DNA from: Alphaproteobacteria bacterium
Lineage (GTDB): Bacteria; Pseudomonadota; Alphaproteobacteria; Micavibrionales; Micavibrionaceae
DNA length: 9,135 nt
Direction: 5' to 3'
Assembly: GCA_016763095.1 (NCBI GenBank)
Contig: JAESUK010000152.1
Location: forward strand, 1 to 9,135
Shown: positions 1 to 5,366 of the stretch, piece by piece
How the letters are laid out: every line of letters starts with the position of its first letter
Numbering within the stretch: position 1 is the stretch's first letter
Notes under the pieces: model-generated
What the model was told of the DNA's origin: nothing
The model's database searches: none
What the model saw: only the letters and a program-made list of their open reading frames with translations
Made by a program: the position numbers and the translations under genes

Positions 1-457
1 GTCCCGCACGATCAATTGCGCTTAAAAGCAACTGGTTAAACGCAGACTTAGCAATCACACCCCCAGCACTTGGAAAATCTTCCGCTTCATTCCCCAATTT
101 CTTCAGCTGTAAAATGAAATGGGAGGCCGTATCCACTGCTTTTTCCAATAAATTTAGATCGGACGAATTAGGAAGAACAGAGTTAATACCAAGCGTTGCA
201 ACATCTTTGCTGTTCTCAATATCCATACCAATCACGTAAAGATACCCACGACCAGCACGACGCATATTAAGAATATTATGCTTCACATCCGATAGAAACT
301 TAGAATCCAGTAAGACAATTGAGTATTCTTGAAATCCAAGTTCTCTCAAAGCCTCATCCCAATCCGAAAACACAGTAGGCGTATGCCCTTGTATTACAAG
401 GCGTTGAGAAACTTGTGCTGCATGGTTCTGGTCCTGATCAAGAACTAGAATTTTCAT
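1..457 (-). CDS. Response-regulator receiver-domain protein, partial (C-terminus off the left edge)
   Basis: Reading the minus strand from ATG at 457-455 gives 152 residues with no stop before the window edge. The first ~115 residues have the receiver-domain pattern: a short strand ending in acidic residues (LDQDQ, D7 and D9), a hydrophobic strand ending in the likely phospho-acceptor (IVLLD, D51), and a GINSVLP segment where receivers usually carry their conserved lysine. That lysine and the Thr/Ser after strand 4 (YVIGMD) are not visible, so phosphorylation may be altered or lost. After a linker, the segment starting SAFNQLL resembles the first helix of a GGDEF domain, but too little is present to decide (inference). 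An AGGA Shine-Dalgarno sequence at 464-467 lies 6 nt before the start. The gene is divergent from the RNase D-like gene across a 148-nt gap. I am confident it is coding, fairly confident of the receiver fold, and unsure of the output domain. Confidence 0.72.
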   Translation of the reverse strand, partial: MKILVLDQDQNHAAQVSQRLVIQGHTPTVFSDWDEALRELGFQEYSIVLLDSKFLSDVKHNILNMRRAGRGYLYVIGMDIENSKDVATLGINSVLPNSSDLNLLEKAVDTASHFILQLKKLGNEAEDFPSAGGVIAKSAFNQLLLSAIDRAG

Positions 458-539
458 TTTTGATCCTATCTGATAGAGTAAAAGTACGGTTCTTGGGAAA
501 AGTCTCTCACGAACAATGCGTAAGCGCAAGAACTCTTAA

Positions 540-568
540 TTGACTTTCACCCTCCAGAAAGATAGAAA
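540..568 (+). promoter_or_regulatory. Candidate sigma70-type promoter for the RNase D-kdsD-lpt cluster
   Basis: TTGACT at 540-545 matches the -35 consensus at 4 to 5 of 6 bases. TAGAAA at 563-568, 17 nt further on, is a weak -10 box. Transcription would begin near 575, about 30 nt before the ATG at 606, and the leader would hold the AGGAAAG Shine-Dalgarno sequence at 589-595. The AT-rich stretch 571-583 (TATAGT, TATAAA) offers other -10 choices with poorer spacing. The rest of the 458-605 gap shows no gene. Confidence 0.35.
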
Positions 569-605
569 TCTATAGTCTATAAACACTTAGGAAAGAACTA
601 AATAA

Positions 606-1217
606 ATGAGCATTCATCTCTATGAAAACGACCTTCCCGATGACCTTAACCTTGTGGGAGATCTTGCCATCGATACAGAGACAATGGGCTTGAACCTCCA
701 CAGGGATAATCTGTGTCTGATTCAAATTTCTACAGGCGATGGAAACGCGCACCTTGTGCAGTTTAAAGACAGAAAATATGACTGCCCAAATTTAAAGAAA
801 CTTCTTGCCGACACAACAACAGAGAAGATATATCATTTTGCACGTTTCGACATTGCTTCAATCAAGCAATATTTAGGCATAGATTGCGGACCAATATTTT
901 GTACAAAAATTGCCTCCCGCTTATGCCGTACTTACACAGATAAACACGGGCTAAGAAACCTAACAAAAGAACTTCTAAACGTTAATTTAGACAAGCAACA
1001 ACAATGTTCTGACTGGGGAACATCTGATATTTCAGCTGACCAAAAACAATACGCAGCTAATGATGTTCTTTTCCTTCATAAGATGCGTGACATTTTAAAA
1101 GTACGTCTTGAGCGTGAAGGAAGAACCGAACTTGCACAAAGCTGCTTCACTTTCCTTCCTGCCCGTGCTGATCTTGACCTTATTGGTTGGCCTGACACAG
1201 ACATTTCTTCTCATTAA
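606..1217 (+). CDS. Short RNase D-family 3'-5' exonuclease (DEDDy), 203 aa
   Basis: This is a 3'-5' exoribonuclease-type domain of the RNase D/DEDDy family, expected to act in the cytoplasm on the 3' ends of structured RNAs such as tRNA precursors. The motifs appear in order: Exo I AIDTET (D23, E25), Exo II HFARFD (D82), and Exo III YAAND (Y149, D153), which gives the tyrosine form of the DEDD site. At 203 residues it is little more than the catalytic domain. E. coli RNase D is about 375 residues because it also has two HRDC domains, and those are missing here. The short form is common in alphaproteobacteria, so this is probably not a truncation. The start is supported by AGGAAAG at 589-595. 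kdsD begins 19 nt after the stop on the same strand, so the two are likely co-transcribed, an adjacency often seen in this class. The exact substrate is not shown by the sequence. Confidence 0.92.
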   Translation: MSIHLYENDLPDDLNLVGDLAIDTETMGLNLHRDNLCLIQISTGDGNAHLVQFKDRKYDCPNLKKLLADTTTEKIYHFARFDIASIKQYLGIDCGPIFCTKIASRLCRTYTDKHGLRNLTKELLNVNLDKQQQCSDWGTSDISADQKQYAANDVLFLHKMRDILKVRLEREGRTELAQSCFTFLPARADLDLIGWPDTDISSH

Positions 1218-1236
1218 AACAAAAAAAAGAAGCATC

Positions 1237-2208
1237 ATGAACATCTTAGAGAGTGCCCGTAATATTATTCAAACTGAGGCCGAGGGATTGTTAGAGCTAA
1301 AAGACTCTCTCGATCATAATTTTGAGACTGCAATCACCACCATCAATGCAATGAAAGACAAACACCAAGGTCGTCTCATCATTTCTGGAATGGGGAAATC
1401 TGGGCACATAGCAACAAAGCTTGCCGCCACCATGGCATCAACGGGGACACCAGCCTTTTTCGTACATCCAGGGGAAGCCTCCCACGGCGACTTGGGTATG
1501 ATTACCGAACATGACGTCATCATTTTGCTTTCTAACTCAGGAGAAAACTCTGAAATTTCTGATATGATTGCCTATGCGAAACGCTTTAATATCCCCCTCA
1601 TCGGAATGACAAGCAATCCAGACAGTGCACTAGCCCAACATTCGGACATCCTTCTTCTTGTACCAAAAGCAAAAGAAGCCTGCTCAATTGGCATGGCGCC
1701 AACAACATCAACAACAATGATGATTGCCCTCGGTGACGCAGTAGCCATAACCCTTCTTGAAACAAGTGGCATGACCCGCGAAGACTTCAAAATCTTCCAT
1801 CCGGGTGGAAAACTTGGTCAGAAATTGAAAAAAGTTTCAGATTTAATGATGAAAGAAAGCGACCTTCCGCTTGTTAAAACAGAAACAACAATGGATCAGG
1901 TTCTCCTTACTATGACGGAAAAGAACTTAGGATCGGCAATTATCATAGACAACAACGGCGCACTTCTTGGCATTATCACTGATGGAGATTTAAAACGTCA
2001 CATGAGCCCTACTCTGCTTACAAAAACAGCAGGAGAACTAATGTCTCCAAATCCCAAAACCATTGCCCCAGATCTTTTGGCAGCAGAAGGGTTAGACATC
2101 ATGCTCAACCACTTCAAATCTCCGATCACAAGTTTAATTGTGACAGACAATAAAAAGGTCATTGGGATGCTCAGAATCCAAGAATGCCTTCAAGCTGGCA
2201 TTGCGTAA
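1237..2208 (+). CDS. kdsD: D-arabinose-5-phosphate isomerase (KdsD/KpsF family)
   Basis: This cytoplasmic enzyme interconverts ribulose-5-phosphate and arabinose-5-phosphate, the first committed step toward Kdo, the inner-core sugar of LPS. From ATG 1237 it is 323 residues, close to the 328 of E. coli KdsD. An N-terminal SIS (sugar isomerase) domain covers roughly residues 35-180, with GMGKSGH (51-57), HPGEASHGDLG (77-87), SNSGE (99-103) and PTTSTT (155-160). FHPGGKLG follows at 187-194. Two CBS domains lie at about 203-260 and 268-320. The frame is open upstream to 1108, but starting there would overlap the RNase D-like gene by over 100 nt and add a tail foreign to the family. The 1237 start has AAGAAG at 1227-1232 and fits the family N-terminus. 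The position directly upstream of lptC and lptA supports an LPS role over a capsule-only KpsF role. Confidence 0.95.
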   Translation: MNILESARNIIQTEAEGLLELKDSLDHNFETAITTINAMKDKHQGRLIISGMGKSGHIATKLAATMASTGTPAFFVHPGEASHGDLGMITEHDVIILLSNSGENSEISDMIAYAKRFNIPLIGMTSNPDSALAQHSDILLLVPKAKEACSIGMAPTTSTTMMIALGDAVAITLLETSGMTREDFKIFHPGGKLGQKLKKVSDLMMKESDLPLVKTETTMDQVLLTMTEKNLGSAIIIDNNGALLGIITDGDLKRHMSPTLLTKTAGELMSPNPKTIAPDLLAAEGLDIMLNHFKSPITSLIVTDNKKVIGMLRIQECLQAGIA

Positions 2209-2223
2209 AAAGACTGTTATAAT
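2195..2223 (+). promoter_or_regulatory. Candidate promoter just upstream of lptC (possible leaderless transcript)
   Basis: A perfect -10 box TATAAT lies at 2218-2223 and CTGGCA (4 of 6 to the -35 consensus) at 2195-2200, with the optimal 17-nt spacer. The -35 is inside the last codons of kdsD. The -10 ends only 6 nt before the lptC ATG, so transcription would start at or within a base or two of the A of ATG. There is no good Shine-Dalgarno sequence in the 21-nt gap, which fits a leaderless mRNA. Read-through from the upstream operon could also supply lptC. Confidence 0.45.
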
Positions 2224-2229
2224 CTGCCC

Positions 2230-2910
2230 ATGAGCAACGCATCCCTATCTGATCTATCACACCGACGGCGCGACCACAGCGCCATCATTAAGGATTCACG
2301 CTCACAATTAATACGAAAGCTCCGTATTACACTTCCCGTGATTGCCGTGTGTATCTTGTTTTCTGTTCTTGTGTTCAGTGATCGAAAAGACCCGATTGAA
2401 GCCCGTCCTATCGAAGAAATCATCCCCCATGAAATGGGGAAAAACGAGCTTATAAACGCCAAATTTGAAGCTCAAGATCAAAATGAACGCCCCTTCTCTA
2501 TTACCTCTGAGCGCGCGTTTCAAGAAGATGGCAACAGCAACAATATCAATCTGGAAAAGCCAAAAGCCTATATGCGCTTTGATGATGGAACACATATTTC
2601 TCTCAAAGGCGAAAATGGAATATACCAACAAGAAGAACAACTTCTACATTTAGAAGGAGATGTGCGCTTCCTTCATAATGATGGGTACGAAATTCTTACA
2701 ACGACTGTTGATATCAACATCGAAGAACAAACTGCGGTCAGTAACACACCCGTAACAGGCAAAGGTCCAACAGGTGACATAACAGCATCTGGTTTAATTG
2801 CAAACGGACAAACCGCTGTCTTTATTTTCAAAGGACCCGCCACCCTTACACTCACCCAAGAAATCCAACCAGAAACTCCAGAAGAAAAAAATACAAATCA
2901 TGAAAAGTAA
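2230..2910 (+). CDS. lptC: LPS export protein LptC (inner-membrane anchored, periplasmic)
   Basis: LptC binds the LptBFG transporter in the inner membrane and passes LPS to LptA in the periplasm. The 226-residue protein has a basic cytoplasmic N-terminus (HRRR, then RKLR at 29-32), one transmembrane helix at about 33-50, and a periplasmic beta-rich domain from about 70 to 210 with short repeats typical of the LptC/OstA fold (LEGDVRF at 141-147, the DGYEI turn after it). A charged tail follows (about 211-226). E. coli LptC is 191 residues, so this one is somewhat longer at both ends. No other ATG precedes the membrane helix, which fixes the start at 2230. kdsD ends 21 nt upstream in the same frame, and lptA starts inside the last codons, suggesting translational coupling. 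The family assignment rests on topology, fold pattern and neighbours, as LptC sequences are poorly conserved. Confidence 0.88.
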   Translation: MSNASLSDLSHRRRDHSAIIKDSRSQLIRKLRITLPVIAVCILFSVLVFSDRKDPIEARPIEEIIPHEMGKNELINAKFEAQDQNERPFSITSERAFQEDGNSNNINLEKPKAYMRFDDGTHISLKGENGIYQQEEQLLHLEGDVRFLHNDGYEILTTTVDINIEEQTAVSNTPVTGKGPTGDITASGLIANGQTAVFIFKGPATLTLTQEIQPETPEEKNTNHEK

Positions 2911-3688
2911 TCTTCTTATCGCACTCCTCGCATTTTCTATTGCCACGCCTGCATTGGCACAAACACAAAACAGTGCCCCTCTTGAAATCTCAGCAGACAA
3001 TGCACTCGAATGGCATCGTGATAAAAAACAATATATTGCCAAAGGAAATGCCATCGCGGAACAAGACGGCACAAAAATAAATGCTGACACCCTAACAGCA
3101 AACTACACATCTTCAGAAAATAGCAGTACAGAAATTACTGAGATTATTGCCAATGGAAACGTCATCATCACCACTGAAGATGGTGTTATAACAGGCGATA
3201 ACGCCATTTATTTGGTCAAAGAAGGACATGCAACCATCACAGGGGACACGCTAACGCTAACGGGTGAAAAACTCTCTGCACAAGCCTCTAAATCCTTTGA
3301 ATACTGGACAGAAAAGCAAAAATTTAAAGCCATCGGAAACGCACAAATCATAGAGGCCGACAGAACCTTAAAAGCCGACGAAATCACAGCATGGTTTATG
3401 ACCTCCGACGAACAAAGCAACGAAGCACAAAACGGTTTAAAACAAGCCGATGCAATCGGAAACGTTATCATTGAAACAGGAACGGATATCGCCTCAGGAG
3501 ACACAGGTCACTATGACGGGATCAAAGAAATTGTAACGCTGGAAGGCAATGTAAAAATCCTCCGTGACAAGAATATTCTCAATGGAACAAAAGCGATCGT
3601 AAATTTAAAAACAGGGATCAGCCAACTCTTCGGTGATAAAAACGGCGGACGTGTAACTGGTAAATTCTTCCCTGAAAGCAAGAAGTAA
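2900..3688 (+). CDS. lptA: LPS transport periplasmic protein LptA (OstA-like)
   Basis: LptA polymerises into the periplasmic bridge that carries LPS from LptC to the outer-membrane LptD/E complex. From ATG 2900 it is 262 residues. A signal peptide is clear: MKSN, a hydrophobic core to about residue 16, and a cleavage site after ALA at residue 20. The mature part is a run of beta strands with a recurring Gly-Asn turn: KGNAIA (49), NGNVII (86), IGNAQI (146), IGNVII (187) and EGNVKI (216), as in OstA/LptA beta-jellyroll domains. The whole mature length appears to be OstA-like, longer than E. coli LptA (185 residues). The start lies inside lptC with an 11-nt overlap. A longer reading from 2798 would place a proline- and lysine-rich stretch before the signal peptide and is not believable. 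The expected lptB does not follow; rocD converges 3 nt after the stop. Confidence 0.92.
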   Translation: MKSNLLIALLAFSIATPALAQTQNSAPLEISADNALEWHRDKKQYIAKGNAIAEQDGTKINADTLTANYTSSENSSTEITEIIANGNVIITTEDGVITGDNAIYLVKEGHATITGDTLTLTGEKLSAQASKSFEYWTEKQKFKAIGNAQIIEADRTLKADEITAWFMTSDEQSNEAQNGLKQADAIGNVIIETGTDIASGDTGHYDGIKEIVTLEGNVKILRDKNILNGTKAIVNLKTGISQLFGDKNGGRVTGKFFPESKK

Positions 3689-3691
3689 AAG

Positions 3692-4891
3692 CTAAACAGA
3701 CAACACACTCCGCACTCTCTCAAGCGCCCAATCAATCTCATCTTTTGTAATGGTAAGCGGGGGGGCAAAACGTACAATCGTTTCGTGCGTCTCCTTACAC
3801 AAAATCCCTTTGCCTTGAAGCTGTTCACAAATTTCACGCGCAGATATTTGCGCGGGATCAATATCAACACCAATCCAAAGCCCCGCCCCGCGCACTTCGC
3901 GCACATACGGTGAATTAATTTTTCTCAGCTCATCTTTGATATACTCACCAAGCTCCGCGCTTCGCTCTGTCAGCTTTTCATCTTTCAAGATATCCAATGC
4001 TTCAAGACCAATCGCACACGCAATCGGGTTTCCACCAAACGTAGATCCATGTGATCCAGGTTCAAACACATCCATAATCTCTGCCGAGGACAAAAATGCT
4101 GACACGGGATAAACACCTCCACCAAGAGCTTTACCTAGAATCAAACCATCTGGCGCACCAATTTCATGTTGAAAAGCAAAATCCTTCCCTGTGCGCCCAA
4201 GTCCTGATTGAATTTCGTCCAAGATAAAAAGGACATTATGCTTTTTGCAAATCTCTTGAACCTTTTTCAACCACCCTTTAGGCGGCATTACAATTCCTGC
4301 CTCACCTTGCACAGGCTCTGTGATATAGGCACAAACATCTGGGGTCATCGCACGCTCTAACGCCTTAAGATCACCATAGGGAACGATCTCAAATCCACCA
4401 TCAAACGGGCCAAAGCCAGCCTTATATTCTTCATCCGATGAAAACCCAACAATCGTTGTCGTCCGCCCATGAAAGTTTCCAGACGACACCAATATTTTTG
4501 CTTGATCTTTCGGAATATTTTTATGTCTGTATCCCCAACGGCGCGCCGCTTTGATCGCTGTTTCAACCGCTTCTGCTCCCGTATTCATCGGAAGCATTTT
4601 TTCCATGCCCGTTAACGCACATAAACGTTCTGCAAACTCACCCAGCTTATCCGTATAAAACGCTCGGGACGGCACACCCAAAATGCCAAGCTGTTTGATC
4701 AACGCCTTTTGAATACGCGCATTCAAATGCCCTGCACTCATCGCACTATAAGCGCTCAAAAAATCTAAATATTTGTTACCATCAACATCCCATACCCAAC
4801 ACCCTTCAGCACGGTTAAGCACGACAGGCAAAGGGTGGTAATTATAAGCTAAATATTTCTTTTCACGCTCAATATAGTCTTGTGTTTTCAT
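3692..4891 (-). CDS. rocD: Ornithine aminotransferase (ornithine--oxo-acid transaminase)
   Basis: This PLP-dependent class III aminotransferase moves the delta-amino group of ornithine to 2-oxoglutarate, giving glutamate semialdehyde and glutamate (arginine and ornithine breakdown, or proline supply). The 399 residues match the bacterial RocD length. Visible motifs are NTGAEAVETA (103-112, cofactor phosphate binding), FHGRT (140-144), TEPVQGEAGI (191-200), DEIQSGLGRTG (225-235, with the cofactor-contacting Asp), GKALGGGVYPVSA with the Schiff-base lysine K254, HGSTFGGNPIA (281-291) and RFAPPL (374-379). The early NYHPLPVVL stretch is typical of ornithine aminotransferase and favours it over acetylornithine aminotransferase (ArgD). 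The start at 4891 is backed by a strong Shine-Dalgarno GGAAGGA at 4905-4899, 7 nt upstream. The gene is alone on its strand here, with no arginase or proline genes beside it, so the pathway direction is not shown. Confidence 0.93.
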   Translation of the reverse strand: MKTQDYIEREKKYLAYNYHPLPVVLNRAEGCWVWDVDGNKYLDFLSAYSAMSAGHLNARIQKALIKQLGILGVPSRAFYTDKLGEFAERLCALTGMEKMLPMNTGAEAVETAIKAARRWGYRHKNIPKDQAKILVSSGNFHGRTTTIVGFSSDEEYKAGFGPFDGGFEIVPYGDLKALERAMTPDVCAYITEPVQGEAGIVMPPKGWLKKVQEICKKHNVLFILDEIQSGLGRTGKDFAFQHEIGAPDGLILGKALGGGVYPVSAFLSSAEIMDVFEPGSHGSTFGGNPIACAIGLEALDILKDEKLTERSAELGEYIKDELRKINSPYVREVRGAGLWIGVDIDPAQISAREICEQLQGKGILCKETHETIVRFAPPLTITKDEIDWALERVRSVLSV

Positions 4892-5035
4892 AGATAAATC
4901 CTTCCATACATCAGGGTATCAGAAGAACACGAGAACGTCATAGAAAATGATCCGTTCTATCTTGCCTAAATATTAAAAATAGTGTTATGTGAAGGAATAA
5001 AATTATAAAAAACTATAAAATTAGGTAATATTATT
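4892..5035. other. Divergent intergenic region between rocD and the small plus-strand gene
   Basis: This 144-nt gap must hold promoters for both flanking genes. The right half (about 4971-5035) is very AT-rich with several TATAAA-like boxes (5004-5009, 5014-5019) but no convincing -35 partner at 16-18 nt. The left part holds the rocD Shine-Dalgarno sequence and the ATATTTAGGC motif (minus strand, 4973-4964). I see no RNA gene or terminator here. Confidence 0.5.
4964..4973 (-). repeat. Shared 10-mer ATATTTAGGC upstream of rocD
   Basis: On the minus strand this reads ATATTTAGGC, about 72 nt upstream of the rocD start. The same 10-mer lies 20 nt before the asnB start in the same orientation relative to that gene; extending leftward, 11 of 12 bases agree (TAATATTTAGGC here, TTATATTTAGGC at asnB). 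It could be a shared regulator site. A third copy at 869-878 is inside coding sequence, so chance is possible. Confidence 0.3.
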
Positions 5036-5302
5036 ATGGCGCTGAGTATCACACACGAATTTAAAATAATTACAAAACCACAGCAAGGAGACAACGTTGA
5101 AGAGTATCTAAAACAACGCGGACTTATGCAACGAAGGGATACAGAAAAATCACTCACGGTGTATCCTATGGACCATAACCCTTTTACACTTAAAGACGCT
5201 CAAAATTTAGAACAGGTCATTGAACAATACAGCATGTACGGTTTAAACAAACGTATACAAAGCGCCCTCACTGCAGCAAAGCCTAAAAACCAACCTTGTT
5301 AA
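5036..5302 (+). CDS. Small protein of unknown function, 88 aa
   Basis: I do not recognise this protein. It is 88 residues, soluble by composition, with no signal peptide or membrane segment. It is rich in charged and polar residues, with KQRGLMQRRDTEK in the middle and a C-terminal half (from about residue 52) that looks helical (LKDAQNLEQVIEQY), ending PKNQPC with a single cysteine at the last position. A weak AGG at 5023-5025 lies about 10 nt before the ATG. The amino acid make-up looks protein-like, and no competing frame is better across the interval. It lies between rocD (divergent) and asnB (same strand, 64 nt downstream), but asnB seems to have its own promoter, so they need not be co-expressed. 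It does not look like a lasso-peptide precursor. It could be a lineage-specific protein; coding status is likely but not proven. Confidence 0.55.
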   Translation: MALSITHEFKIITKPQQGDNVEEYLKQRGLMQRRDTEKSLTVYPMDHNPFTLKDAQNLEQVIEQYSMYGLNKRIQSALTAAKPKNQPC

Positions 5303-5330
5303 GTAAACGCTGAAACATACAGGTTTGCCT

Positions 5331-5359
5331 TTGCCTTATATTTAGGCTTCATGTAGATT
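5331..5359 (+). promoter_or_regulatory. Candidate asnB promoter, leaderless arrangement, with overlapping inverted repeat
   Basis: TTGCCT at 5331-5336 (4 of 6 to the -35 consensus) and TAGATT at 5354-5359 (4 of 6 to the -10) are separated by 17 nt. The -10 ends 7 nt before the asnB ATG, so the transcript would begin at or next to the start codon. The -35 is the second copy of a tandem TTGCCT repeat (5325-5330, 5331-5336). A short inverted repeat GCCT-7 nt-AGGC (5333-5336 and 5344-5347) lies across the -35 and spacer and could be an operator. Confidence 0.4.
5338..5347 (+). repeat. Shared 10-mer ATATTTAGGC upstream of asnB
   Basis: This is an exact copy of the 10-mer found upstream of rocD (minus strand, 4973-4964), here lying in the spacer of the candidate asnB promoter. 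Both copies point toward the gene they precede. Confidence 0.3.
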
Positions 5360-5366
5360 ACTACTC

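Noticed and set aside
869..878. Third copy of ATATTTAGGC in the RNase D-like gene
   Set aside because: It encodes part of the Tyr-Leu-Gly stretch in frame and is far from any promoter, so it was not called as a regulatory site.
1108..1236. N-terminal extension of kdsD to an ATG at 1108
   Set aside because: It overlaps the RNase D-like gene by about 110 nt, reads as a shadow of that gene, and is unlike the family N-terminus. ATG 1237 has a better ribosome-binding site.
2798..2899. N-terminal extension of lptA to an ATG at 2798
   Set aside because: It would bury the signal peptide behind 34 charged and proline-rich residues and overlap lptC by over 100 nt.
4966..5157. Minus-strand 63-residue reading frame opposite the small gene
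   Set aside because: It covers the AT-rich promoter region and the opposite strand of a better candidate gene, and resembles no protein I know.
5351..5356. Minimal ATG-TAG start-stop element upstream of asnB
   Set aside because: It overlaps the candidate -10 box and would lie outside a leaderless transcript, and it has no Shine-Dalgarno sequence.
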